Notes: a model not told the origin generated them from the sequence alone. Shown: positions 44,977 to 54,304, numbered from the stretch's first letter. The stretch is DNA of 64,000 bases from Veillonella parvula (GCF_902810435.1 NZ_LR778174.1:1289501-1353500); one strand, 5' to 3'. Numbers and translations are program-made.

Positions 44977-45456
44977 TTATTTTTCTTGTACTTGTTTTCC
45001 ACTCATATGCTCAATGGTGATTTCAAACATCTGTGTTGCTCTCCCATTACGAGCAATTTGTTCATCAGCTAAAGTTTCATCAGGATAATACTTCATAGCA
45101 AATTCTTTTAATCGCTCTATAGATTCTGGTCCAGCCTCTAATAAACGACACCGCCCAAACACAACTACGCTTTGTACATACGGTGCCCAGAATTCAGATT
45201 CATCAATACGCTCATTACCATATACGGTAAAACATACCTTATCTGAAGTTTTCAATGCATCTACTTTATGACCCGCTTTAGCTCCATGAAAGTAAATTTT
45301 CCTCTTATCAGAATCATAAAAATAATTGATAGGAATAGCATACGGATAGCTCTCATCACCATTCATAGCAATAATTCCACGACGATTAGATTGTAATAAA
45401 GCTTCTGCAGCACTATGGTCTATTTCATTTATCTTTTTACGAACTGGTTTAAACAT
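44977..45456 (-). CDS. Pyridoxamine 5'-phosphate oxidase-like (NimA-related) flavoprotein
   Basis: 159-residue split-barrel flavin-binding protein. ALLQSNRRGIIAMNGDESYP with PYAIPINYFYDSDKRKIYFH and SDKVCFTVYG are typical of NimA-like FMN proteins. Relatives reduce nitroimidazoles or other small molecules; resistance cannot be claimed from sequence. The C-terminus ends MSGKQVQEK. AGGAGAT precedes the ATG. It lies 9 nt after the PD-(D/E)XK-like gene in the same direction and is closed by repeat copy B. Confidence 0.85.
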   Translation of the reverse strand: MFKPVRKKINEIDHSAAEALLQSNRRGIIAMNGDESYPYAIPINYFYDSDKRKIYFHGAKAGHKVDALKTSDKVCFTVYGNERIDESEFWAPYVQSVVVFGRCRLLEAGPESIERLKEFAMKYYPDETLADEQIARNGRATQMFEITIEHMSGKQVQEK

Positions 45457-45465
45457 ATATATCTC

Positions 45466-46110
45466 CTAATTTTTCTTACTAATTGTATTTACAAGATACA
45501 TGAAAGTACCACTATTAGTATTATCAACTTTAGAATACTCTTTCCAGTTTATGGGATACATACCCGTTAATACTATGGGTGCTTCCATTCCACGCATTGT
45601 TCCTTTTCCTGTATTAGCGTCCCAATTCATGCATCCAGTTTTAATAGAACCATTCTCAATAGAAAATTCAGCATATGTACAATTTACCTTTGTCGGAGGC
45701 TTTAGATAAGACATCTCACTAGTTATCTTAATAGTATAACCTTCAATAAATTTACTAGTCTTATCCCTGAACTCCTCTATACGCATAATATCTTTTAAAT
45801 AATTATAGCAGCCTTGATCCTTAGCCCCTTGCTCCTTCAACACATACACTTCATCATTTATAGTTTTAATGCATCTTTTTGTCGTATATTTAAGCTCAAT
45901 AGGAATCCATTTACCATTTAATATAACAAGAATATCAAGATGTAAGCTAGGATTAAATTCAGGCACAAATTCTAATCGAATTTCACAATCAGGGTATTTC
46001 TTTTTTATGAGCCAAGCTAAGCTAAACTGAAAGTCTGCTTCAGAATGAAATATTGGTCGCCACATACTCAATAGGTGCATTATCTCATGAATATCTAAGA
46101 TTGATTCCAT
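45466..46110 (-). CDS. PD-(D/E)XK nuclease-like protein
   Basis: 214 residues. The layout Glu24 (HSEADFQFSLAWLIKKKYPD), Asp59 (HLDILVILNGKWIP) and Glu72-x-Lys74 (IPIELKY) matches the core of PD-(D/E)XK nucleases. The second half (about 110-214) has no recognised motif. Such orphan proteins can be restriction-type nucleases, toxins or inactive relatives. GAGGT precedes the ATG, and repeat copy C lies just upstream and supplies a TATAAT box. No methylase partner is nearby. Confidence 0.65.
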   Translation of the reverse strand: MESILDIHEIMHLLSMWRPIFHSEADFQFSLAWLIKKKYPDCEIRLEFVPEFNPSLHLDILVILNGKWIPIELKYTTKRCIKTINDEVYVLKEQGAKDQGCYNYLKDIMRIEEFRDKTSKFIEGYTIKITSEMSYLKPPTKVNCTYAEFSIENGSIKTGCMNWDANTGKGTMRGMEAPIVLTGMYPINWKEYSKVDNTNSGTFMYLVNTISKKN

Positions 46111-46150
46111 AACACATACCTCATCGAATACAATACATCTATTTATTCTA

Positions 46151-46209
46151 ATTATATTACATTTATAAGTATGAATGTATAGTAAAAGCCTTCAGATAAG
46201 TGAAGGGCT
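46151..46209 (-). repeat. 60-nt terminator/promoter-like module, copy C
   Basis: On the minus strand: hairpin AGCCCTTCA/TGAAGGCT, TTTTACTATAC, pseudo-palindrome ACATTCATACTTATAAATGT, then AATATAAT. It ends the HEPN-like gene and leads into the PD-(D/E)XK-like gene. Confidence 0.75.
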
Positions 46210-46245
46210 TTTAGTCTAGACAACAAAATATCATTATTGATTATT

Positions 46246-46671
46246 TTAATATCCACGATATTCATGCAATAAGTGAGATAGTTTATTATTCAACTCTATA
46301 AAATTTATCAAATAATGCTCATCTATATAAAATTGTTGATTGGTAATTCTATCTTTTGTAGCTAAAATTTGCTCTTCTTTAGATGACGTACATCTGAAAC
46401 TATGAATGATGCGATTTCTCTTATAAACAATATCTGAAAATAACTCGGCTATTTCTGCACCAGCATTTTTCGTAATTGTTTGAGCAATAGGCGATTTAAG
46501 TTGGCCTGATTCTTTATCAATCAAGTCATACCAAGAATAATCACTATCTGTATTAATAATGTTCTCTATAATAAAACCATTATTAGAGATAAATACTGAA
46601 ATAGCCATCCCCAACAAGTAAACATACTCGTCCTTAGGTAAAGATATCCTAGCAAGTGATCGAAGCTCCAT
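46246..46671 (-). CDS. HEPN-like small protein
   Basis: 141 residues, all-helical by appearance. VYKRNRIIHSF (Arg85, His90) is the Rx4H motif of HEPN-domain RNases, placed two thirds along the domain as usual. HEPN proteins often cut RNA in toxin-antitoxin or defence systems, though many non-catalytic relatives exist. No MNT nucleotidyltransferase antitoxin lies beside it. AAAGGAG precedes the ATG, and copy C of the repeat ends it. HEPN membership rests on one motif and the helical pattern. Confidence 0.6.
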   Translation of the reverse strand: MELRSLARISLPKDEYVYLLGMAISVFISNNGFIIENIINTDSDYSWYDLIDKESGQLKSPIAQTITKNAGAEIAELFSDIVYKRNRIIHSFRCTSSKEEQILATKDRITNQQFYIDEHYLINFIELNNKLSHLLHEYRGY

Positions 46672-46753
46672 TTTCTTACTCCTTTAAAAGATACGACTTA
46701 TATTATTTATCTACAAGAAGAAATAGTCTCATAATAGTTTATAAAATATCAAT

Positions 46754-47545
46754 TTAAATAGTTATTTGTCTATCACTATATATTCTTGTTTCAAAATAAC
46801 CATAGCCTAAATTTGACGCCTTCCAGTCTCCAGCAACTATAATAAATTTATCTTTATTTTCAAATACCATATTTCTTATCTTTTTATAAAGGTTTATATC
46901 AGAAATAGATAATATAAAATGATAATTAGGATTTGCTACAGGGGCTACTAAATAAATCTCATTTTTATCACTATCGTAAAAGCGACCTTTTACACAAGAC
47001 TCAATTATTTTAAAGCCGAAAACACCTTTAGGATACCAGTATGCAGTTCTATCATCTAAAATCATTCTTCCAATTTTCTCATTTCCATATGAGTAATTAG
47101 GAGGAAATCGTTTGCATATAGAATATATCTGCTTTATTGTACTGAGTGTGAGATTATAATATTCACCATATGAAGATTTTTTAGAATTCCCACTTGAATT
47201 TTTCGGATTCTTCTTAACTAAAAGATTTTGCATCGCATTTTCAAAAGAAAAATTTAATTCATTAAATTTATTGTCATCAAAAGCGACTGAACTATTTGCA
47301 TAAGGACAATTAGCAATATGTTTATACGCAGATTTAGTTGCTCTAAAATATGCTTTCCGAGAGCCATCACCAGCACATACAAATAATTTACTATTACATA
47401 GCGGATTTGGACAATAAAAAGATTTATCCCTATTTTCTTCAAGAGCCTCACTTGCTAGTATTAAATCTTGTCTTTCTTTATCTCTATATGCATGGTTAGC
47501 CAAAGAATCATCTCCATTTATAATTAACCAACTTACTAACCCCAT
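46754..47545 (-). CDS. Hypothetical protein with N-terminal zinc-finger-like motif
   Basis: 263 residues. YCPNPLCNSKLFVCAGD followed by YFRATKSAYKHIANCPYAN gives a C-x4-C...H-x4-C arrangement like the zinc-binding start of CoiA-type proteins. The middle is Ser/Lys/Asn-rich (KNPKNSSGNSKKSSYGEYYN). The end is beta-rich (FIIVAGDWKASNLGYGYFET). No nuclease signature is visible, so a CoiA role is not supported. AGGAAA precedes the ATG. It sits at the edge of the accessory region, 70 nt from the rlmD stop. Confidence 0.6.
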   Translation of the reverse strand: MGLVSWLIINGDDSLANHAYRDKERQDLILASEALEENRDKSFYCPNPLCNSKLFVCAGDGSRKAYFRATKSAYKHIANCPYANSSVAFDDNKFNELNFSFENAMQNLLVKKNPKNSSGNSKKSSYGEYYNLTLSTIKQIYSICKRFPPNYSYGNEKIGRMILDDRTAYWYPKGVFGFKIIESCVKGRFYDSDKNEIYLVAPVANPNYHFILSISDINLYKKIRNMVFENKDKFIIVAGDWKASNLGYGYFETRIYSDRQITI

Positions 47546-47614
47546 TATTATATTTCCTATAAAATTTACTATAATTGAATTTCTCTCCCGCTCTTACATA
47601 ACCAGTACTAATAC

Positions 47615-49132
47615 TTACTGCGTCACTTCGTTTCTAGTAAGCAAAGCCACCGCTTCGACATGTGCTGTCATAGGGAACATGTCAACAGGTTGTACTTCTT
47701 CTAGTTCATAGCCATAGTGTGTGAGGATTTCAATGTCACGCGCCATAGTTGCTGGGTTACAGGATACGTAGACAATGCGTTTTGGTTCCATACCTGCAGC
47801 AGAGGTTAGTACTTCTTCTTTACAGCCCGCTCGGATTGGGTCGAATACGATGACATCTGGTCGTACGCCTGCTTTATAGAGTTTTGGCATTTCTACAGCC
47901 GCATCGGCGACGATAAACTCTGTATTATCATAGCCATTGCGTCGGGCGTTTTCACGAGCGTTGTTAATAGCTGGTTCTACGATTTCTATGCCAATAACAT
48001 GTTTTGCCTTATGAGCTAAAAACAATGAAATGGTACCTGTTCCACAGTACGCATCGATAACAGTTTCCTCCCCTTTTAGGTTCGCATATTTTAGTGCTTG
48101 ATCGTAAAGGACTGTAGTTTGTTCTGGATTAACTTGGAAAAAAGAGTGAGGTGATAAAGTAAACCGCAAGTCTTTAATATGGTCTGTAATAGTCCCATCT
48201 CCATAAAGGATGCGATTTTTAGGTCCAAGAATAACATTTGTACGCTTACCATTCACGTTATGAACGATTGTTTCCACTTGAGGCACACGTTCAGTCAGGT
48301 TTTTAACCCACTTTTCTTGATGCGGTAAGTTATCTGTTGCGGTTACAAGAATAACCATCCATCCAGATTGTCCAATACGACCGATTACATGGCGTAGTAT
48401 ACCTTTGCCTGTATGTTCATTATAAGGTTCGATATCAAATTCTTTAGCAATTTGATAGCAGGCTTGAGCAATGCTATTATTGCCTTCATCTTGTATGGGA
48501 CAATTCGTGCCTTGCACGATATCGTGAGAACCCATGGCATAAAATCCCATGAGAATATCACCTTTAGTACCACCTACAGGCATTTGCATTTTGTTACGAT
48601 ATGCCCAAGGGTCTTTTGGACCTAATGCGGGTTTCACAAGTTCTGGGTTTTGATGTCCAATGCGTTCTATAACATCTTTCACCTTTTGTGTTTTTAGTGA
48701 AAGCTGCCCTTCATAGGTAATATGTTGTAATTGACAACCACCACAGAATCCGTAAAGATCACAACTGGCATCGATCCGATTCGGCGCCATAGTAACGATT
48801 TCCAAGAGTCTACCTGTAGCATACGTTTTTTTCACCATAGTAATAGATACTTTCACTGTTTCCCCAGGTAAGGCAAAGGGAACAAACACTGTAAAGTCCT
48901 CTACGCGACCTACCCCTTCGCCACTACTGCCAATACCGTGAATGGTAACTAATACTTCGTCCCCAAGTTTAACAGGGGCATTTAAAAGAGCTTGTTGTTT
49001 TTTAGATACAGAAGTATTGGTATTTTGTTGTCCATTATAATGATTGGAATTCTGTTTCCCATTAGATCGATTTTTATTCTGTTGTTTAAATTTCGATTTA
49101 TTCTTACGAGATGTACGACTTGTACCATTCAT
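47615..49132 (-). CDS. rlmD: 23S rRNA (uracil-5-)-methyltransferase, RlmD/RlmCD (RumA) family
   Basis: About 505 residues. After a basic, Asn/Lys/Gln-rich N-terminal tail (about 50 aa) comes a TRAM domain (GDEVLVTIHGIGSSGEGVGR). The [4Fe-4S] cysteines are in CDLYGFCGGCQLQH. The SAM motif is VIDAYCGTGTISLFLAHKAK, and the nucleophile lies in VYVSCNPATMARD. It methylates C5 of a uridine in 23S rRNA; whether it modifies one or two sites is unknown. The ATG at 49132 overlaps the terC stop as TAATG, which fixes this start over an upstream TTG. Confidence 0.92.
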   Translation of the reverse strand: MNGTSRTSRKNKSKFKQQNKNRSNGKQNSNHYNGQQNTNTSVSKKQQALLNAPVKLGDEVLVTIHGIGSSGEGVGRVEDFTVFVPFALPGETVKVSITMVKKTYATGRLLEIVTMAPNRIDASCDLYGFCGGCQLQHITYEGQLSLKTQKVKDVIERIGHQNPELVKPALGPKDPWAYRNKMQMPVGGTKGDILMGFYAMGSHDIVQGTNCPIQDEGNNSIAQACYQIAKEFDIEPYNEHTGKGILRHVIGRIGQSGWMVILVTATDNLPHQEKWVKNLTERVPQVETIVHNVNGKRTNVILGPKNRILYGDGTITDHIKDLRFTLSPHSFFQVNPEQTTVLYDQALKYANLKGEETVIDAYCGTGTISLFLAHKAKHVIGIEIVEPAINNARENARRNGYDNTEFIVADAAVEMPKLYKAGVRPDVIVFDPIRAGCKEEVLTSAAGMEPKRIVYVSCNPATMARDIEILTHYGYELEEVQPVDMFPMTAHVEAVALLTRNEVTQ

Positions 49133-49800
49133 TACGAGTCTCTTTTCTTCCAAATTTTAATCATACCAGTTACAATGAGTACAAAGAATACCGTTCCAAA
49201 TTTCACCAATAACTCTTCCCCTTGAATATAGGGAACAAGGAGTGGATCTTCTACAATCATTTCACCAGCAACCCAACCTAATAAAGCACCACCAGCCCAA
49301 AGGATGACAGGAAACTTATTAATGATACGAGCAAATAGTGTAGAGCAGAACACAATGATTGGAACAGTGATTAACATACCAACAATAACGAGCTCTAAAT
49401 GTCCTTTAGCGGCACCAACTACGCCAATTACATTATCGATACTCATCATCGCATCAGCCACAATGATTGTCCAAATGGCTCCCATTAAGGAATTCTTAGC
49501 TTCGATATGTGCATCTTCATCTCCACCTTTTAAGAGTTGAATGGCAATCCATACAAGTACAAGTCCACCACCTAAGTGAATAAGAGGAATTAAAGTAAGT
49601 GCTTCTACTAAAAGAGTGGCAAATACAAGGCGCATTCCAATAGCCCCCACTGTACCCCAGATAACAGCTTTCTTTTGTAATTCTGGTGCCAATTTACCCG
49701 CTGCCATCCCAATAACAACGGCATTATCCCCGGCCAATAATATATCGATCAAAATAATTTTGCTAATCGTTATCCACGTTGCAACTTCTAAAAATTCCAT
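49132..49800 (-). CDS. TerC-family integral membrane protein (copy 2)
   Basis: 222 residues with about seven hydrophobic helices. Conserved acidic motifs within the membrane are ILIDILLAGDNAVVIGMAAG and VADAMMSIDNVIGVVGAAKG, the metal-binding core of TerC/YjbE proteins. These export manganese or load it onto secreted proteins. It is a clear paralogue of the next gene. The stop overlaps rlmD, so the two are co-translated. GAGGTAAG precedes the ATG. Confidence 0.88.
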   Translation of the reverse strand: MEFLEVATWITISKIILIDILLAGDNAVVIGMAAGKLAPELQKKAVIWGTVGAIGMRLVFATLLVEALTLIPLIHLGGGLVLVWIAIQLLKGGDEDAHIEAKNSLMGAIWTIIVADAMMSIDNVIGVVGAAKGHLELVIVGMLITVPIIVFCSTLFARIINKFPVILWAGGALLGWVAGEMIVEDPLLVPYIQGEELLVKFGTVFFVLIVTGMIKIWKKRDS

Positions 49801-49955
49801 TCTATACTTACCTCAATTCACTCTGCTAATTCTATAACTATCCCTTAACTATACCACAAATTCTCTATTTTCTCATCTAAAAGAAAGCTCTTAGACTACC
49901 ACTGTTATTCTTAAGATTAGCCTATAAGGTTCATTATAATGACTATACTTTTACG

Positions 49956-49997
49956 AAAAAAATATCTCTCCTCCTACGACTAGAAGAAGAGATATAT
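49956..49997 (-). terminator. Rho-independent terminator after TerC copy 1
   Basis: Stem ATATCTCTTCTTC / GGAGGAGAGATAT (13 bp, three G-U pairs) with an 8-nt loop, followed by TTTTTTT on the minus strand, just past the stop at 50002. Confidence 0.75.
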
Positions 49998-50001
49998 TAC
50001 A

Positions 50002-50661
50002 TTATTTTTTAAGTTTCTTTACTAACAAAGATGCCCCTACTACGAGAATAACAGCACCAATTTTAATGAGTAATGCATACGGTTCTACGGTATGTGAAAT
50101 TAATTTATCTTCCACACTCATCGCTGCACCCACCCAGGCAAGGATACCGCCACCAACGTAAAGGATGATTGGAAAGCGTTCGATAACTTTTACAAATAAA
50201 GTACTACCATAAATGATAATAGGTACTGTAATAAGCATACCGACAGCAACTAATGTCATATTACCACTAGCGGCACCAACTACACCAATAACATTATCAA
50301 TACCCATAATTCCATCTGCAATAACAATGGTCATGATAGCAGCGCGCAAATTATCTTTAGCCTCGATATTGTGCTCGCTATCATCATCAACAACAAGCTT
50401 GTAACCGATCCATAAAAGAAGGATACCACCAACTAAACGAAGAGCAGGAATATTGTTCAATGCCTCTACAAATAGGAATGCCATAACAAGACGTAAAATA
50501 ATAGCGCCAGCTGTGCCCCAGAAAATCGCCTTCTTCTGTAAATGTGCGGGTAGGTTGCGAGCCGCCATACCAATAACGATGGCATTATCACCAGCTAATA
50601 AAATATCAATAACGATGATTTGAAGCATCGCTAATAAGCCTTGTACAGTTAAGATGTCCAA
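50002..50661 (-). CDS. TerC-family integral membrane protein (copy 1)
   Basis: About 219 residues, around seven membrane helices. IIVIDILLAGDNAIVIGMAA and VIADGIMGIDNVIGVVGAAS are the TerC metal-site motifs. I set the start at TTG 50661: AAGGAGG lies 5 nt upstream, inside any longer reading. It is separated from its paralogue by a strong terminator, so the two are independently transcribed. Firmicute yjbE-type genes are often under the Mn-sensing yybP-ykoY riboswitch, but I see no such structure in the 247 nt upstream. Confidence 0.87.
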   Translation of the reverse strand: MDILTVQGLLAMLQIIVIDILLAGDNAIVIGMAARNLPAHLQKKAIFWGTAGAIILRLVMAFLFVEALNNIPALRLVGGILLLWIGYKLVVDDDSEHNIEAKDNLRAAIMTIVIADGIMGIDNVIGVVGAASGNMTLVAVGMLITVPIIIYGSTLFVKVIERFPIILYVGGGILAWVGAAMSVEDKLISHTVEPYALLIKIGAVILVVGASLLVKKLKK

Positions 50662-50932
50662 TGTATCCTCCTTAGAATAAAACAATAGTATATATATTAT
50701 AATCGATATAGTAAAGTAGTGTAAAATTCAATTATCAACATATATATACGTTTTTATCATAATTCTTTCTTATTAAATAAGATAGTTTATATAAGGTCAT
50801 TTCTCCCCTTACATAATCACAATATGGGCTCTATTTTTTTTATAAATTTAATTCCTTTTTCCCTTAGGTTTTGGCTATTAAATTAAGCTACTTTATGATA
50901 TGGTATAGTATATCGTTACTAGGGAGGTTAGT

Positions 50933-52291
50933 ATGTATCAAACATATTCTATACTGCAAAAATTATGGTTGTTTATAAAACTATTTACTCCAATGTGCAT
51001 CACTCAATTTTCCCTGATTGGGGCGACCTTTATCGCCATCTTTTTAACGGGGCAATATAGTACGACTGATTTAGCTGGTGTTGCTACGGGATATAATTTA
51101 TGGCTCCTCTTCTATATCTTTGCACAAGGTACATTAATGGGTATCACACCAATTATTTCTCAACTATTAGGAGCTAAGAAAACAGATGATATTCCAATAA
51201 TCTTTCATCAAGGCCTTTTCATCGGTACAGGACTAGCATTTTTAATTTTACTAATCGGTATATTCGGCTTACGGCCTTTATTGACATATTTAAATCTTGA
51301 GCCGGCCGCCACCGAGGTATGTATTAGTTATCTGAAAGCCTTTGCACTTGGTTTATTCCCATTACTCTGGGTAAATACCTTGCGTAACACTGTCGATTCT
51401 CACGGATTAACGCATTACTCCATGGCCATCGTCTTTACAAGCTTTGTGATTAACGTATTCTTAAATTATGCACTCATCTTTGGTCATTACGGTTTTCCTG
51501 AAATTGGTGGTGTTGGTGCTGGCTACGGTATTGCTGGTGCCTGTTGGACAAACTTAGTTCTATTTAGCTTAGTCATTCTATTGCATCCTAAGTTAAAAGG
51601 CTATCGCATCTATAAAGATTTCCATAGCCCGAATTTTCACTATATCCGTGAACAATTACAAGTTGGTATACCCATTGGTTTTTCTATCTTTTTTGAAGCT
51701 AGTATCTTTAGCATTGCTGGGCTCTTAATGGTTCACTTTGGATCTGCTGTAGTAGCAGCTCATCAATCTGTCATTTCTTTTACTAATGTATTCTACTGCT
51801 TACCATTAAGTATCGCCATGTCCGCTACCATTGCCGTTGCCTATGAACTCGGTGCAGGACGAAAAATAGAAGCTATCCAATACTCTTATATTTCTCGTGT
51901 ATTAGCCATCATCATAGCCGTTCTCATTTGTGCCTTTACGTTCACTCATATGGATAATATTGCGGATCTATTTACAAATGATGATGAAGTATATGAACTT
52001 ATTTATCAATTCCTTGGATATGGCGTATTCTTTGCCGCTATCGATGCCATCGGTACTCCATTACAAGGTATTCTAAGAGCTTACAAGGATGTAAAAATAG
52101 TGCTTTACATCTCCCTCGTATCGTATTGGGGCGTATGTTTCCCAACAGCTTATACCCTTGCCAAAAATCCTAATTATGGACCATTTGGCGTATGGATTGG
52201 GTTGTTGGCTAGCGTAGTAGTTGCGGGTATATTATTTACACTTCGCACATACTACATACAACATTACAAACCTAGAACTATTGTAAAATAA
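50933..52291 (+). CDS. MATE-family efflux transporter
   Basis: 452 residues with about 12 hydrophobic helices in two homologous halves. YNLWLLFYIFAQGTLMGITP and VGIPIGFSIFFEASIFSIAG are the matching half-repeat segments, and LGAGRKIEAIQYS is the conserved loop. MATE proteins export cationic drugs or metabolites using sodium or proton gradients; the substrate is unknown. GGGAGG precedes the ATG. It is a lone plus-strand gene that shares a strong terminator with the convergent uvrC. Confidence 0.9.
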   Translation: MYQTYSILQKLWLFIKLFTPMCITQFSLIGATFIAIFLTGQYSTTDLAGVATGYNLWLLFYIFAQGTLMGITPIISQLLGAKKTDDIPIIFHQGLFIGTGLAFLILLIGIFGLRPLLTYLNLEPAATEVCISYLKAFALGLFPLLWVNTLRNTVDSHGLTHYSMAIVFTSFVINVFLNYALIFGHYGFPEIGGVGAGYGIAGACWTNLVLFSLVILLHPKLKGYRIYKDFHSPNFHYIREQLQVGIPIGFSIFFEASIFSIAGLLMVHFGSAVVAAHQSVISFTNVFYCLPLSIAMSATIAVAYELGAGRKIEAIQYSYISRVLAIIIAVLICAFTFTHMDNIADLFTNDDEVYELIYQFLGYGVFFAAIDAIGTPLQGILRAYKDVKIVLYISLVSYWGVCFPTAYTLAKNPNYGPFGVWIGLLASVVVAGILFTLRTYYIQHYKPRTIVK

Positions 52292-52292
52292 T

Positions 52293-52342
52293 AAAATCAC
52301 CTATTGATTACGCTCAAGTGTAAGTAATCAATAGGTGATTTT
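52293..52342. terminator. Bidirectional terminator between MATE gene and uvrC
   Basis: 19-bp perfect stem (AAAATCACCTATTGATTAC and complement), 12-nt loop, T-run on both exits, stronger on the plus strand. Confidence 0.85.
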
Positions 52343-52343
52343 T

Positions 52344-54170
52344 TTATTTTAGAGCCTCTTGTTTCTCTACTTTGGACATACGGAAGAAATTATATAGCGC
52401 TTCTGCCGTCTTATAATTCATAGATTCTACATTTGCAAGTTCATCAATAGATGCCTCTTTCATGGCCTCTAAACTATTAAAGTGAGCCCATAAGGCCTTA
52501 CGGCGTTTAGGCCCGATACCTTCAATATGGTCAAGAATAGATTCAAGATTTCGCTTACCGCGCAACTTACGGTGATAGGTAATGGCAAAGCGATGCGCTT
52601 CATCACGAATTTGTTGAAGTAATTGAAGCTCCGGCGTGTGATGACTCAAAATGATACTTTCAGATTGTCCCTCTACAAAGACCTCTTCAATACGCTTAGC
52701 CAAGGAGATAACTGGCACATCTGTAACACCAACGGCACGGATTAACGGCAAAGCCGCATTGAGCTGACCTTTACCACCATCGATGATAATAAGATCTGGC
52801 ATAGGCCAGTCTGTTTCATTCCCGTAACGACGTTCCATGATTTCAGCCATCGATTTAAAATCATCAGGTTTACCTTGTGTGGTTTTCAGTTTAAAGCGGC
52901 GATATTCTTTCTTCGCAGGCTTGCCACCTTCAAAAACAACCATAGAAGCCACCGTTTCAGTTCCTTGTGTATGAGATATATCAAAACACTCCATACGTTC
53001 GGGTAAACGTGGTAAGTCGAGAATCTCGGCTAGCTTCTTAACCGCCCCGCCAGTCTTATCGATTTGGTGCTGCCACTGACGACGACGTTCTTCAAGGAAA
53101 GTTTCCGCATTTTCATGAGCCATCTTGATCATATCCATCTTATAGCCACGTTGTGGCACAGATACATCTACGTGTTGACCTTTTAACTGTGTAAACCATT
53201 CCGTTAATAAGTCCCTATCTGTACTCTCCATAGGTAGTAGTAACTCTTTAGGAATAAAGTTTGTATCTCCATAGTATTGCTTGATAAAGTCCGTCATAAT
53301 GGTTTCTGAACTATCGCCATCATGTTGCACAAAGTAATTCTCACGGCCTAACAGACGACCACCGCGGATGAATAGCAACTGTACACAGGCCATCGATGTA
53401 TCTACAGCCAATCCTAAGACGTCTAAGTCGCCACGTTGAGTAACCATGCGTTGTTTTTCTTGTATCTTTTCAATGCTAGACAATTGATCACGATAACGTG
53501 CCGCATCTTCAAAGCGCAAATCTTCTGCAGCAGCCTCCATCTTTGATTTAATTTCCTTTAGCAATGGTATAGGTTTACCTTCAAAAAGTTCTATGATTTC
53601 GTCAATATACTTCCGATAATCGGGTACCGATATTTTATTAAAACACGGTGCCTCGCAATAATGCATATGATACTGTAAGCATGGGCGTTCTACCTTCATA
53701 GATTTACAGGTCCGCAATGGATAGTACTGTCGTATTAATTTCAGTACCACATGAACAGATGTGACATCTGTAAAAGGGCCAAAGTACTTAGCTCCATCAC
53801 GCTCTAGGCGACGCGTCATATATACTCGAGGATAGTCCTCTTGCACTGATATTTTAACATAGGGATACGTCTTATCATCACGAAGCCTAATATTATATTT
53901 CGGTTCATGCTCCTTGATAAGTGTATTCTCCAAGATGAGCGCTTCCATCTCCGTTTTTGTTTGAATGACTTCCACATCGACGGCTCGTTTCATCATGGCC
54001 GTAACCTTTGGTGCGCGGTTCGCATCGTTACGTACATAGGAACGCACACGGTTGCGCAGATTAATAGCTTTACCTACATAGATGATGCGGTTATATTGAT
54101 CACGCCATAAATAGACACCTGGCGTCGTTGGCAGATGACTGACCTTTTCCAGTAATTCTTCAGACGGCAT
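52344..54170 (-). CDS. uvrC: Excinuclease ABC subunit C
   Basis: 608 residues, normal length. The GIY-YIG domain is at the start (TPGVYLWRDQYNRIIYVGKA) and makes the 3' incision. A UVR domain (MEAAAEDLRFEDAARYRDQL) binds UvrB. The RNase H-like 5' incision domain (MECFDISHTQGTETVASMVV, DLIIIDGGKGQLNAA) and the C-terminal helix-hairpin-helix pair (IEGIGPKRRKALWAHFNSLE) are intact. AGGAGG precedes the ATG. It is the third gene of a same-strand uvrB-uvrA-uvrC row with 134-nt gaps. Confidence 0.97.
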   Translation of the reverse strand: MPSEELLEKVSHLPTTPGVYLWRDQYNRIIYVGKAINLRNRVRSYVRNDANRAPKVTAMMKRAVDVEVIQTKTEMEALILENTLIKEHEPKYNIRLRDDKTYPYVKISVQEDYPRVYMTRRLERDGAKYFGPFTDVTSVHVVLKLIRQYYPLRTCKSMKVERPCLQYHMHYCEAPCFNKISVPDYRKYIDEIIELFEGKPIPLLKEIKSKMEAAAEDLRFEDAARYRDQLSSIEKIQEKQRMVTQRGDLDVLGLAVDTSMACVQLLFIRGGRLLGRENYFVQHDGDSSETIMTDFIKQYYGDTNFIPKELLLPMESTDRDLLTEWFTQLKGQHVDVSVPQRGYKMDMIKMAHENAETFLEERRRQWQHQIDKTGGAVKKLAEILDLPRLPERMECFDISHTQGTETVASMVVFEGGKPAKKEYRRFKLKTTQGKPDDFKSMAEIMERRYGNETDWPMPDLIIIDGGKGQLNAALPLIRAVGVTDVPVISLAKRIEEVFVEGQSESIILSHHTPELQLLQQIRDEAHRFAITYHRKLRGKRNLESILDHIEGIGPKRRKALWAHFNSLEAMKEASIDELANVESMNYKTAEALYNFFRMSKVEKQEALK

Positions 54171-54304
54171 GTTTCCTCCTTTCCTTGTAGATTACAAGAG
54201 AATAGCTTACACACTTCTTTAAATAATGCCCTTCATGAGTTGAAGGATGTAGTCTATTCTCTTTATGATTTTTCTTTTATAGAAACTTAATTATATGTAC
54301 TATT

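Noticed and set aside
40369-46209. CRISPR array or integron attC sites
   Set aside because: The repeats are kilobases apart, separated by whole genes, and contain terminator and TATAAT elements; there are no cas or intI genes and no regular spacers.
46754-47545. CoiA competence nuclease
   Set aside because: Only the Cys/His start is similar; no nuclease motif follows.
50662-50932. Mn-sensing yybP-ykoY riboswitch upstream of terC
   Set aside because: The region is short, AT-rich and lacks the conserved stem and loop pattern.
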